Below are positions 1 through 6,000 of a stretch of 23,705 nt of DNA, one piece after another. Source of the DNA: a virus; the IMG/VR virus record IMGVR_UViG_3300047392_000149, positions 1 through 23,705 of that record. One strand, 5' to 3'. A program made the position numbers and the translations under genes. The notes beneath the pieces were generated by a model. That model had not been told where the DNA came from. It saw only the letters and a list, made by a program, of their open reading frames with translations, and did not search any database. Each line of letters starts with the position of its first letter. Position 1 is the stretch's first letter.

Positions 1-1
1 G

Positions 2-172
2 CTACAGCTTCATTGCTTTAGTAAGTATATGGATAAGGAAATTCAGGATCTATTCGCCACTGAGCGCTGGCTTACGGATAAGCTAAACATTGATGCTAGC
101 TACAAGAAGCTTAACCGCGCTATGCCTTGGAATTACAACTTCGCTAGCATGATTGTATATAATGCCCGTTAA
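2..172 (+). CDS. C-terminal end of an unknown protein (cut by window edge)
   Basis: An open frame runs from the first bases of the window to a TAA at 170-172 and gives about 56 residues with ordinary composition (it ends ...NFASMIVYNAR). The start lies outside the window. Its stop overlaps the start region of the next gene by about 11 bases, the same overlap style used elsewhere in this window, which supports it being a real coding end. I do not recognise a family. Confidence 0.55.
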   Translation, partial: LQLHCFSKYMDKEIQDLFATERWLTDKLNIDASYKKLNRAMPWNYNFASMIVYNAR

Positions 173-377
173 GTGCGAGAACTGCGTATTCTTTGACTTA
201 GTAGTCGAAGCCGGTGAATTGTTCAAATTTATCAATCCACGCGGTGACGAAGTAAGTAGGCAGCATGATAGTAATGTATATATCTGCCGTGCTAGTCCTC
301 CAATTACGGGAGATTGGCCACAGGTATCGACAGATGATTGGTGTGGTAAGTTCCAGCCAAAAGAAGGGGAGGCTTAG
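162..377 (+). CDS. Small cysteine-pair protein, unknown function
   Basis: This 71-residue protein begins MPVKCENCVFFD. It has a CxxC pair at residues 5-8, single cysteines further on (in the segments YICRA and DWCGKF), and is acidic in the middle. The four cysteines suggest a small metal-binding fold, but that is inference. I chose the ATG at 162; an in-frame ATG at 153 is also possible and neither has a clear Shine-Dalgarno sequence. Translation is probably coupled to the upstream gene, which ends at 172. The stop codon TAG at 375-377 lies inside the hairpin of the following terminator. No function is assigned. Confidence 0.75.
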   Translation: MPVKCENCVFFDLVVEAGELFKFINPRGDEVSRQHDSNVYICRASPPITGDWPQVSTDDWCGKFQPKEGEA

Positions 378-392
378 GCTTCCCCTTTTTTT
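366..392 (+). terminator. Rho-independent terminator overlapping a stop codon
   Basis: GGGGAGGC (366-373) pairs with GCTTCCCC (378-385), with one G-T pair, around a TTAG loop, followed by seven T (386-392). The loop contains most of the TAG stop codon of the preceding gene. Confidence 0.85.
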
Positions 393-397
393 CTGTG

Positions 398-426
398 TTG
401 ACATGGTTTGCCTTTTGGTGTATATT
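398..426 (+). promoter_or_regulatory. Sigma70-type promoter
   Basis: TTGACA at 398-403, a 17-bp spacer, then TATATT at 421-426. It lies directly after the terminator at 366-392 and upstream of the gene at 450. Predicted transcription start is near 433, leaving a short leader that contains GGAG (440-443). Confidence 0.85.
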
Positions 427-449
427 TATTGAAATTAATGGAGATACTT

Positions 450-614
450 ATGGATTTACCTCACACATTTCTTATGCAAAAGTCTTATGCTAGTGGGGAG
501 ACCTTTGGTCGAGAAGCAGAGCAAAAAGAAATTATTAGTTATATTGAAACGCATCACCCTCAGATTCGCTGGTTAGCAGAACTGATTAGACATGGAGAAC
601 ATAATGACCGATAA
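450..614 (+). CDS. Small protein, unknown function
   Basis: A 54-residue protein, MDLPHTFLMQKSYASGE..., first gene after the promoter at 398-426. The start at 450 is favoured over upstream in-frame starts because GGAG at 440-443 is well spaced and the earlier starts lie within or before the -10 element. The end overlaps the next gene by 11 bases. Charged and probably helical; no family recognised. Confidence 0.7.
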   Translation: MDLPHTFLMQKSYASGETFGREAEQKEIISYIETHHPQIRWLAELIRHGEHNDR

Positions 615-948
615 GTTTATGCAAGAGTTTAACGAGTACAATAAGCTGATGAAGCGTCTAGGCTCTAAGACTAAGACGCTGGCACAGTACGAAGCCTACC
701 GCTCAGGCAAGCTACGCCGCTCACGCGGCAAAGGCCACCCTAAACCTGCGATGGAAGCCACAACTTATCGTCGTGAGACTCCAAAGTATCCTAGCGGCGA
801 CACCTATGACTCATTCGCTGCCCCTAAGCGCGAAATGAAGTATACTGGCGACCGCCTTCTTGGTATCGCCACTATGCACAAGTCCAACATGGTTCCTGTA
901 TTTAGTCAGGAATCTGCGGAAGAAATCTCAAAGATGCGGAGAAACTAA
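604..948 (+). CDS. Conserved phage protein, basic, unknown function
   Basis: This 114-residue protein begins MTDKFMQEFNEYNKL. It has a basic central section (SGKLRRSRGKGHPKP) and ends with a segment around GDRLLGIATMHKSNMVPVFS, a pattern I remember from small conserved proteins of large myoviruses without an assigned role. Start 604 is preceded by GGAG (595-598); an in-frame ATG at 592 is less well placed. It overlaps the previous gene by 11 bases and its TAA shares one base with the next ATG (TAATG), so the three genes are probably translated together. Confidence 0.8.
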   Translation: MTDKFMQEFNEYNKLMKRLGSKTKTLAQYEAYRSGKLRRSRGKGHPKPAMEATTYRRETPKYPSGDTYDSFAAPKREMKYTGDRLLGIATMHKSNMVPVFSQESAEEISKMRRN

Positions 949-1127
949 TGAAATGCAGACTTAACACAGACTCATGGGACGATCTAGGTGTTGAATACAT
1001 TGTTCATGCCTATAGTAAGAGTACTAGTTCGACAGCAGTAAAGTTAGAATTAGAAGCTCAGGACGGTACTATAGTAACGAGGTCTGTAGCCTCACATCAA
1101 ATAGAATGGATTGACGATGAAGATTGA
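948..1127 (+). CDS. Small protein, unknown function
   Basis: A 59-residue protein, MKCRLNTDSWDDLGVEYIV..., ending WIDDED. It starts on the last base of the previous stop (TAATG) and overlaps the next start at 1117 by 11 bases. It looks like a small beta-rich domain (alternating hydrophobic residues in TAVKLELEAQDGTIVTR). No function is assigned. Confidence 0.75.
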   Translation: MKCRLNTDSWDDLGVEYIVHAYSKSTSSTAVKLELEAQDGTIVTRSVASHQIEWIDDED

Positions 1128-1758
1128 TATTGGACCATACAAGAGACATCTTACTACTTATCGTACTAAGTGCGATTATCTCGAACTTAGGTATAAAGAA
1201 GACTGGTATACAGTAGAGAAATCCGACTACACTTGGATTGACCGGATTGTAATTGGATTTCTAGGCAGTATCGACTACTGTCTGAAGCCTTTCAATAAGT
1301 TTCTTGGTAATCGTAAGGTCGAGATCAAGTACGATTCCTACGATACTTGGAGCCTAGACCATACTCTATCCCTTATTATTCTACCAGGACTAAAGCAGCT
1401 TAAGGCCACTAATCATGGCTATTCTAGTGTGGACAACGAAGACCTGCCTACTGCCTGCCTCAAGGATGCTTCCGGCGAAGAACGCTGGGAGTGGGTCATG
1501 GACGAAATGATTTGGGCTTTCGACGAGATTGCCAATGATTACCCTGGTAAAGACGCCTTCTATAGCGGGAATCGTGATGTTATCTGGACCAAGGTGGATA
1601 TTAATGGAGACGAAGACCCAGAAGGCACTTATTCTAGAATGGATAAAGGACCGAATGATACTTTTTATCTTGACTTTGAAGGCCAAAAGAAGTATGATGA
1701 TCGTATTCAAAGAGGATTAATTCTCTTTGGTAAGTATTATCGTAATTTATGGGACTAA
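1117..1758 (+). CDS. Conserved phage protein of unknown function
   Basis: A 213-residue soluble protein. A central segment, YDTWSLDHTLSLIILPGLKQLK, followed by EERWEWVMDEMIWAF, matches a conserved phage family I recall from T4-like and other large phages; no biochemical role is known to me. I start it at ATG 1117, overlapping the upstream gene by 11 bases, rather than at TTG 1111. It is rich in tryptophan and tyrosine and acidic towards its end. A promoter-like sequence for the following gene sits inside its 3' part (1670-1698). Confidence 0.85.
   Translation: MKIDIGPYKRHLTTYRTKCDYLELRYKEDWYTVEKSDYTWIDRIVIGFLGSIDYCLKPFNKFLGNRKVEIKYDSYDTWSLDHTLSLIILPGLKQLKATNHGYSSVDNEDLPTACLKDASGEERWEWVMDEMIWAFDEIANDYPGKDAFYSGNRDVIWTKVDINGDEDPEGTYSRMDKGPNDTFYLDFEGQKKYDDRIQRGLILFGKYYRNLWD
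1670..1698 (+). promoter_or_regulatory. Possible internal sigma70-type promoter
   Basis: TTGACT (1670-1675), 17-bp spacer, TATGAT (1693-1698), inside the end of the 1117-1758 gene and about 55 bases before the deaminase-like gene at 1760. It fits the same pattern as the intergenic promoters but lies in coding sequence, so chance is possible. Confidence 0.45.
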
Positions 1759-1759
1759 T

Positions 1760-2080
1760 ATGAGTAGGCGACAAATTCAGAGCATTACAGCGGTAATCTA
1801 TGACAAGAAAGGACGAGTTCTTAGCGTTGGCAAGAACTCGTATGTCAAGACACATCCTAAGCAGGCTAGACACGCCCATAAAGTTGGTCTGCCAGATAAG
1901 ATTTTTCTTCATGCTGAGATGGATGCGATTATTCGCTGTCGTGATTTGAGTGTCGCTCATAAGATTTTAGTAACTCGTGTAACTAGAAACGGCAAATATG
2001 GCAATGCCAAGCCTTGTCCTGTTTGTCAGTCAGCAATTAAAGAAGCCGGTATAGGTCAAGTGGAGTGGACCAGTGACTAG
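1760..2080 (+). CDS. CMP/dCMP-deaminase-like zinc protein
   Basis: A 106-residue protein with the cytidine-deaminase zinc signature: HAEMDAI (His51, catalytic Glu53) and PCPVC (Cys86, Cys89). The family hydrolytically deaminates cytosine nucleotides or bases. With dUTPase and ThyX in the same window, dCMP to dUMP is the likely reaction, but the protein is shorter than typical dCMP deaminases and I cannot see the nucleotide-specificity residues, so tRNA or other cytosine substrates remain possible. ATG 1760 follows the preceding stop by one base; a longer frame from GTG 1727 lies inside the upstream gene. The next gene begins at GTG 2073 within its end. Confidence 0.85.
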   Translation: MSRRQIQSITAVIYDKKGRVLSVGKNSYVKTHPKQARHAHKVGLPDKIFLHAEMDAIIRCRDLSVAHKILVTRVTRNGKYGNAKPCPVCQSAIKEAGIGQVEWTSD

Positions 2081-2249
2081 TTTTCAAGCTAAACTTGAGA
2101 AAAATAAAGAAAATTATGCCTACATAACCGGCGTGCAAGCCGCTTATTCTAATGAGAAGATGGCATCGCCATATCTAAAGGGGTCAGAGGCAGAATCACA
2201 GTGGCTCGATGGTTATCTAGATGCTGTATTTTTGAGGAATATGAAATGA
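2073..2249 (+). CDS. RMF-like small protein (ribosome modulation factor fold)
   Basis: A 58-residue protein starting at GTG 2073, with GGAG at 2062-2065 as ribosome binding site. The segment from YITGVQAAYS through SPYLKGSEAESQWLDGYLDA follows the layout of ribosome modulation factor: G..A, then a [NSC]PY motif, then W(L).G(W/Y)..A near the C-terminus. In bacteria RMF binds the 30S platform and promotes 100S dimers in stationary phase. Phage and plasmid proteins of this fold are known but mostly uncharacterised. The match is by motif only. It overlaps the deaminase gene upstream and the next gene (ATGA) downstream, so it is co-translated. Confidence 0.65.
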   Translation: MTSFQAKLEKNKENYAYITGVQAAYSNEKMASPYLKGSEAESQWLDGYLDAVFLRNMK

Positions 2250-2479
2250 GTCTAGAAGTTGAAGCGTTTGAAGGCGAGTTAAAGGCCCTCCGTAGAATAT
2301 ATAAGTCATATATACATATTATGGCCCCACATATTCCTGACACTTATTTTATTTGTGGTGAACTGGGTGCAAAAGACAACAACAATATGCCAGATAAGCT
2401 GATGGTATGTCCGGCTTATGGGCTAGATTTCTTTTATGTGTATGAGTACACTGGAGAGACAGCAGGAACAGAATGGTAG
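2246..2479 (+). CDS. Conserved phage protein, unknown function
   Basis: A 77-residue protein with a helical N-terminus (MSLEVEAFEGELKALRRIY) and a segment FICGELGAKDNNNMPDKL followed by MVCPAYGLDFFYVY. I recall similar 'GE...D..PD..CPAYG.D' segments in phage proteins without known function. Start 2246 overlaps the upstream TGA (ATGA), giving translational coupling; the earlier start at 2201 would bury most of the upstream gene. It overlaps the next start at 2473. Confidence 0.75.
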   Translation: MSLEVEAFEGELKALRRIYKSYIHIMAPHIPDTYFICGELGAKDNNNMPDKLMVCPAYGLDFFYVYEYTGETAGTEW

Positions 2480-2634
2480 ACTTTAGAAAAGAAGCAGTGA
2501 CTCTAGCTAAGAGTATAGTAGAAGATTGGGACGAGAATGAAAAGTTTGAGACCATTGTAACTATTATACAAGATTATATCACTGACATGGACACTAAGTA
2601 TCAAGGAAAGGTTTGCAAATGCCAAAGTATCTAG
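2473..2634 (+). CDS. Small acidic protein, unknown function
   Basis: A 53-residue protein, MVDFRKEAVTLAKSIVED..., mostly helical and acidic, ending KVCKCQSI. It overlaps the preceding gene by 7 bases and the following gene (ATG 2619) by 16 bases. No family recognised; its support is the overlap pattern and its composition. Confidence 0.6.
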   Translation: MVDFRKEAVTLAKSIVEDWDENEKFETIVTIIQDYITDMDTKYQGKVCKCQSI

Positions 2635-2885
2635 TAGAGACAGTATCTATGTTTCGTATGCGTTATGTGGTCGAATGTGAGAGCGCAGAACACGCTATGG
2701 ACGAGGTTACTATGGAAGAAGTTGAGGAATTCGGGCAGAAGCATCTCGGAGAAACCATCATTAGTACAAGAGTAGTTAGTGATGAAGAAATTCGAGAGTT
2801 ATTCTATGAGGAGCACCCATACTTAGAGAGTTGGGGGCCAGAAAAAGCTTTTGAGTACGTACATAAGATGGTGAAGTATGATTAA
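2619..2885 (+). CDS. Conserved phage protein, unknown function
   Basis: An 88-residue protein beginning MPKYLVETVSMFRMRYVVE, followed by an acidic helical stretch (DEVTMEEVEEF) and a central ETIISTRVVSDEEI. I remember closely similar small proteins from T4-like phages, always of unknown function. AAGGAAAGG just upstream is the ribosome binding site and fixes the start at 2619. Its end overlaps the start of the membrane-protein gene at 2878. Confidence 0.85.
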   Translation: MPKYLVETVSMFRMRYVVECESAEHAMDEVTMEEVEEFGQKHLGETIISTRVVSDEEIRELFYEEHPYLESWGPEKAFEYVHKMVKYD

Positions 2886-3054
2886 AATTATTTTAGGCTT
2901 TTTAGCAGCATTCTTCTTTTTCTATATTGCTATTGATTCTTTCAGGCAGTTAACAGGAAAAGAAAAATGGGTGTTGACAAAGTCAGTTGTTTATAGTATT
3001 ATGTGTGCATCAGCCGCGATTGGATTGATCGCGTTGATTATAGTTCTCTTTTAA
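2878..3054 (+). CDS. Small two-helix membrane protein
   Basis: A 58-residue protein with two hydrophobic segments, about residues 3-19 (IILGFLAAFFFFYIAI) and 38-57 (VVYSIMCASAAIGLIALIIV), joined by a short polar loop (DSFRQLTGKEKW). It overlaps the upstream gene by 8 bases. The layout would suit a holin or pinholin, but it sits next to the SPFH-like gene rather than a lysis gene, and short two-helix proteins are common in phages, so no function is assigned. The promoter for the next gene lies inside its coding sequence. Confidence 0.8.
   Translation: MIKIILGFLAAFFFFYIAIDSFRQLTGKEKWVLTKSVVYSIMCASAAIGLIALIIVLF
2974..3002 (+). promoter_or_regulatory. Sigma70-type promoter inside a coding gene
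   Basis: TTGACA (2974-2979), 17-bp spacer, TATTAT (2997-3002). It lies in the 3' half of the small membrane-protein gene and would start transcription near 3009 for the SPFH-like gene at 3068. Confidence 0.7.
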
Positions 3055-3067
3055 GGATTTTTATATA

Positions 3068-3865
3068 ATGAAGCGTATTGCTAAGTTTGCCGTTCTCGCA
3101 GGTCTTATGGCCACTGCTTCGGCGTGTACTCGTATTGAAACTGGTGAAGTCGGTGTTCGACGTTCGCTTGATAAGACAATTGAAACTAGTGAGTTGATGC
3201 CTGGCTCTGTTAATCAGACGCTGTTCGGCGATGTTATGACCTTCCCTGTTAAGGATGTTTCTGCTGATATCACAGACTTGACTCCGCTGGCGGCTGACAA
3301 CTCAACCATCGCTGATTTCGATATGGCTGTTATCTATTCAATCAATCCTACTTCTGTAGCTGAATTGTTCATTGGTAAGAGTCGTACTTTTCATGCTGAT
3401 ACGGAAGAAGGCGACACATTGTTGATGTACAATTATGTACGCAACCTAGGTCGTAACGCTGCATATAAGGTTGCTCGTAAATACGAGTCACTTAAGATGG
3501 CTGATAACCGTGCTGAAATCGAGCAGCTTGTCCGTCAGGAAATCGTTACCCAACTAGCTAACGAGAAGCTTGATACTTCGATTACAATCTCGCAGGTACT
3601 TGTTCGCCAGATTAAGCCCGCTGCAAATATTGTTCAGTCCGCTAACCTTTTGGTGCAGGCACAGAACGAAAACAAGCGTAAGGAAGTTGAAGTTTCAACT
3701 GCAAAGCTTGAAGCACAGCGTATCTCGGCATTGAACGCTAACGCTGGTGCAACGAAGTACATGGAAGCAACTGCTATCGTGACGATCGCAGAAGCCATCA
3801 AAGACGGCAAGGTTAACACTATTGTTGTTCCTTACGACTTCAAAGGTATCGTAAACGTCAAGTAA
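3068..3865 (+). CDS. SPFH/prohibitin-like predicted lipoprotein
   Basis: A 265-residue protein. Residues 1-20 form a signal peptide ending in a lipobox-like ATASAC, so Cys20 is predicted to carry lipid. The mature part starts with an SPFH-type beta domain (TGEVGVRRSLDKTIE...LMPGSVNQTLFGDV), continues through an R-V-RNLGRNAAYKVARKY helical region, and ends with a charged helix (ENKRKEVEVSTAKLEAQRI) and a conserved tail, as in prohibitin, HflC and stomatin relatives. Cellular members form membrane-bound rings that organise proteases and lipids, and usually use an N-terminal helix as anchor rather than a lipid. AAGGA at 3053-3057 is the likely ribosome binding site. Role in the phage unknown; envelope modification during infection is a guess. 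Confidence 0.85.
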   Translation: MKRIAKFAVLAGLMATASACTRIETGEVGVRRSLDKTIETSELMPGSVNQTLFGDVMTFPVKDVSADITDLTPLAADNSTIADFDMAVIYSINPTSVAELFIGKSRTFHADTEEGDTLLMYNYVRNLGRNAAYKVARKYESLKMADNRAEIEQLVRQEIVTQLANEKLDTSITISQVLVRQIKPAANIVQSANLLVQAQNENKRKEVEVSTAKLEAQRISALNANAGATKYMEATAIVTIAEAIKDGKVNTIVVPYDFKGIVNVK

Positions 3866-3874
3866 TTTTTATAC

Positions 3875-3903
3875 TTGACATAATCCCCTCAATCAGCTAT
3901 AAT
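3875..3903 (+). promoter_or_regulatory. Consensus sigma70 promoter embedded in a hairpin
   Basis: TTGACA (3875-3880), exactly 17 bp, TATAAT (3898-3903): a perfect consensus match. The spacer is the left arm of the hairpin at 3882-3924 and the -10 element lies in its central part. Predicted start near 3910, feeding the phosphoesterase gene. Confidence 0.92.
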
Positions 3904-3930
3904 AATAGCCTGATTGAGGGGATTTTTTTA
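3882..3930 (+). terminator. 15-bp inverted repeat with T-run, terminator for the SPFH-like gene
   Basis: Left arm 3882-3896 and right arm 3910-3924 are perfect reverse complements (15 bp). The 13-base centre can pair further (CTAT with ATAG). A run of T follows (3923-3929). Read from the SPFH-like gene it forms a strong terminator. GAGGGG (3916-3921) in the right arm also serves as Shine-Dalgarno sequence for ATG 3930. Confidence 0.88.
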
Positions 3931-4730
3931 TGCGTATTAAACAGATGAGCGATCTTCACCTAGAGTTCGATGCTAACTTCTTTCCTAAGAATGAGGAAAA
4001 GGCAGATATCCTAATGCTCAATGGTGATATTTGTATGGGGGCACTTTTCGATAAGAGCCCAGAAAGCCCTTACCATGCTAAGGCACTAGAGTTTCTTAAC
4101 TTCTTCCGGTTCTGTTCCGAGGAGTACGAGGAGGTTCTTTATATTCCAGGTAATCATGAATATTATCGTGGCTATATTGATACTACTGATGATATTATTC
4201 GAAAAACTCTTTCAGTGTTTCCGAATATTCATTTTCTAAATAATCAGAAGTGGGAGAAGGATGGTATCACGTTTCTAGGGGCTACTCTTTGGACTGATAT
4301 GAATCATAGAAATCCTATTACAGAACAGTACCTTATGTCTAGTATGAATGATTTTCGAATTATTAACTGGAAAGAGGATAGTTATGGTGGTCGATTCCGT
4401 CCTTCGGATGCCGCTGCATTTCATTACAGAACTATGAAGTTCTTTGATGAGGCTAGTGCTGGGCTAGATAACGTTGTTATCATGAGTCACCATGCTCCGT
4501 CCTTCATGAGTGTTCACCCTAAGTATCATAATGATTTCCAAATGAACTATGGCTACTACTCCTTGTTAGACGGGTTTATCATAGATCGACCACAAATCAA
4601 GCTATGGACACACGGACATATGCACGATTGCTTCGATTATAAGATTAACGATACTAGGGTTGTTTGCAACCCGCGTGGCTATAAGAACGAGAACAAGTTC
4701 TTTAAGCGGCATCAGATTTTAGAAGTCTAA
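3930..4730 (+). CDS. Calcineurin-like metallophosphoesterase
   Basis: A 266-residue protein with the full metallophosphoesterase motif set in order: SDLHLEF (Asp8, His10), NGDI (about 31-34), GNHEY (about 73-77), SHHAP (about 190-194) and THGHMH. These residues bind two metal ions and hydrolyse phosphomono- or diesters. The substrate cannot be read from sequence; cyclic nucleotides, nucleic acid ends or host phosphoproteins are possible. The start is fixed by GAGGGG in the upstream hairpin arm. It is a single-gene transcription unit with its own promoter (3875-3903) and terminator (4734-4772). Confidence 0.9.
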   Translation: MRIKQMSDLHLEFDANFFPKNEEKADILMLNGDICMGALFDKSPESPYHAKALEFLNFFRFCSEEYEEVLYIPGNHEYYRGYIDTTDDIIRKTLSVFPNIHFLNNQKWEKDGITFLGATLWTDMNHRNPITEQYLMSSMNDFRIINWKEDSYGGRFRPSDAAAFHYRTMKFFDEASAGLDNVVIMSHHAPSFMSVHPKYHNDFQMNYGYYSLLDGFIIDRPQIKLWTHGHMHDCFDYKINDTRVVCNPRGYKNENKFFKRHQILEV

Positions 4731-4733
4731 CAA

Positions 4734-4772
4734 AAAAGCCCGCCTCCAGCAATGGAAGCGGGCTTTATTTTT
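4734..4772 (+). terminator. Rho-independent terminator
   Basis: AAAGCCCGC (from 4735) pairs with GCGGGCTTT (about 4757-4765), with a short inner TCC/GGA helix, followed by ATTTTT. It begins four bases after the phosphoesterase stop. Confidence 0.9.
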
Positions 4773-4784
4773 AGGTATGCGCCG

Positions 4785-4815
4785 ACGTAACACTTTTAGA
4801 GTTCAAATGTTACGT
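4785..4815. repeat. 8-bp inverted repeat between convergent operons
   Basis: ACGTAACA (4785-4792) and TGTTACGT (4808-4815) are exact reverse complements around a 15-base centre. It has no T-run on either side, so it is not an ordinary terminator; no further role can be read from the sequence. Confidence 0.6.
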
Positions 4816-4826
4816 GTGCATAAAGA

Positions 4827-4854
4827 AAGCCCGCCAGGCGAACCTGACGGGCTT
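4827..4854 (-). terminator. Terminator of the minus-strand operon, possibly bidirectional
   Basis: AAGCCCGCCAGG (from 4827) pairs with CCTGACGGGCTT (4843-4854), one mismatch, loop CGAA. Read on the minus strand it lies just after the hydrolase stop and is followed by TCTTTA. On the plus strand it is followed by CTTTTA, so it may stop transcripts from both sides. Confidence 0.8.
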
Positions 4855-4857
4855 CTT

Positions 4858-5199
4858 TTAATGTTTCGGTTTGTAGAAAATATGATCTCCAAACCTATAT
4901 GTTATCTTAAATCTATAAGACCATTTAGGCTTGACTGTCAAATTATGGAAGTAAGTAGCCCCGTTAGTAGGGTCTTTCCCAGGTTCTAATACCATCTGTC
5001 TTACGCGTTGCCACATAGGATCTTTTGGTCTCTTAGTTCCTTTTGCGAATTGGTTGGGTTGTTTAACAATAATACAAGGCTTAACGCCCTGCTCTTTGCT
5101 GCGATTCATTATTACATGAATAACGGCTCTGATACCTTGTTCACCTTCCCCACGACTTTCAGCATATACTACGCTTGCTACTTCACTTATACAATCCAC
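4858..5199 (-). CDS. SleB-type cell wall hydrolase (predicted endolysin)
   Basis: A 113-residue protein matching the cell-wall-hydrolase family (Hydrolase_2, as in spore SleB). VVYAESRGEGEQGIRAVIHVIMNR holds the catalytic glutamate (Glu14) and the conserved helix; QFAKG..., MVLEPGKDPTNGATYFHN and a C-terminal YRFGDHIFYKP follow the family pattern. These enzymes act on peptidoglycan glycan strands (lytic transglycosylase or amidase activity has been proposed). It has no signal peptide, so release would need a holin. The start is GTG at 5199, 9 bases after the bS21 stop, with only a weak ribosome binding site. Last gene of the minus operon. Likely the phage lysin, although spanins are far away at 7582-8264. 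Confidence 0.85.
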   Translation of the reverse strand: MDCISEVASVVYAESRGEGEQGIRAVIHVIMNRSKEQGVKPCIIVKQPNQFAKGTKRPKDPMWQRVRQMVLEPGKDPTNGATYFHNLTVKPKWSYRFKITYRFGDHIFYKPKH

Positions 5200-5208
5200 T
5201 AGTAGTTA

Positions 5209-5400
5209 TCACGATATTTTTTCGCGCTCCCTACGTCTCTCCCTGACTATAGCCGCCCGCTTTAACCTACGCTTTTTATCACTAGGTTTTTCGAAGCAAC
5301 GACGTTCCTGTAACTCTTTGAAGACGCCTTCGTCGATGAGTTTTCTCTTTAGAATCTGCATCGCACGATCCACGTTGTTATTTCTTACTTCGACTTTCAT
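5209..5400 (-). CDS. rpsU: Ribosomal protein bS21
   Basis: A 63-residue protein with the whole bS21 pattern: VRNNNVDRAMQILKRKL, then a conserved CFEKPSDKKRR and a basic tail ending RRREREKIS. bS21 sits on the 30S platform near the anti-Shine-Dalgarno helix and affects initiation. Phage-encoded copies are known from marine and very large phages and are thought to steer ribosomes towards phage mRNA; that role is inference here. ATG at 5400 overlaps the dUTPase stop (ATGA), so the two are translationally coupled. Length is typical for alphaproteobacterial and phage versions. Confidence 0.95.
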   Translation of the reverse strand: MKVEVRNNNVDRAMQILKRKLIDEGVFKELQERRCFEKPSDKKRRLKRAAIVRERRREREKIS

Positions 5401-5807
5401 AGACCTGTTGACCCGAATCCTTTATCTTCTCTTGTATTATCTAGTGTATGGTCAGGGAGTTTGTAAACCTGTGCCACAACTAGCTGCGCGATTCTATCGC
5501 CCTTCTCAATGCTAAAAGTACTAGAACTAGTATTATACAAAATGATTTTAATCTCACCTTGATAATCTTCGTCAATAGTGCCAGGGGAATTGAGAACAGT
5601 GATACCATGCTTTGCCGCAAGGCCCGAACGAGGGCGGACTTGCCCCTCCGTGCCCTTGGGGAGATTAATCCGTAGACCAGTGCCTACCAACTTTCTCTCA
5701 CCAGGCTCAAGCGTGGTTGCTTCAATACTATGAAGATCTAGACCAGCCGATCCGATTGTTTGGTATTGAGGAATAATTGCATCCTCATGTAACTTCTCAA
5801 ATGTCAT
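5397..5807 (-). CDS. dut: dUTPase
   Basis: A 136-residue trimeric-type dUTP diphosphatase with all five motifs: AGLDLHS (about 19-25), RPRSGLAAKHG (about 57-67), GTIDEDYQGEI (about 74-85), GDRIAQLVV, and the C-terminal glycine-rich GFGSTG. It hydrolyses dUTP to dUMP and pyrophosphate, limiting uracil in DNA and supplying dUMP to ThyX (9581-10255). ATG 5807 overlaps the upstream gene by 11 bases and its stop overlaps the bS21 start. Full length, no missing catalytic residue. Confidence 0.97.
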   Translation of the reverse strand: MTFEKLHEDAIIPQYQTIGSAGLDLHSIEATTLEPGERKLVGTGLRINLPKGTEGQVRPRSGLAAKHGITVLNSPGTIDEDYQGEIKIILYNTSSSTFSIEKGDRIAQLVVAQVYKLPDHTLDNTREDKGFGSTGL

Positions 5808-6000
5808 CCAGTAACATTCCTTGTAAGCATGTCATAATAGTTGCTCCATTTAGTTTAAACTTCATGGAATCAATATCCAATCCGTTATCTATGGCCCATG
5901 GAATTAACTGTTCCTGTACAAATTCTAGTACAGGGTCGATTTCATCCACTATGGCTACAGTGGGATTACTCCCAAATAGCTTGACCACATTATCGTCCAT
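5797..6000 (-). CDS. Small acidic protein, unknown function
   Basis: A 67-residue protein, MDDNVVKLFGSNPTVAIVDE..., acidic and probably helical, ending TCLQGMLLDDI. A longer frame from 6084 exists, but ATG 6000 gives the 11-base overlap with the upstream gene that is standard in this operon, and a weak AGGG lies upstream. It overlaps the dUTPase start by 11 bases. No function is assigned. Confidence 0.7.
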   Translation of the reverse strand: MDDNVVKLFGSNPTVAIVDEIDPVLEFVQEQLIPWAIDNGLDIDSMKFKLNGATIMTCLQGMLLDDI

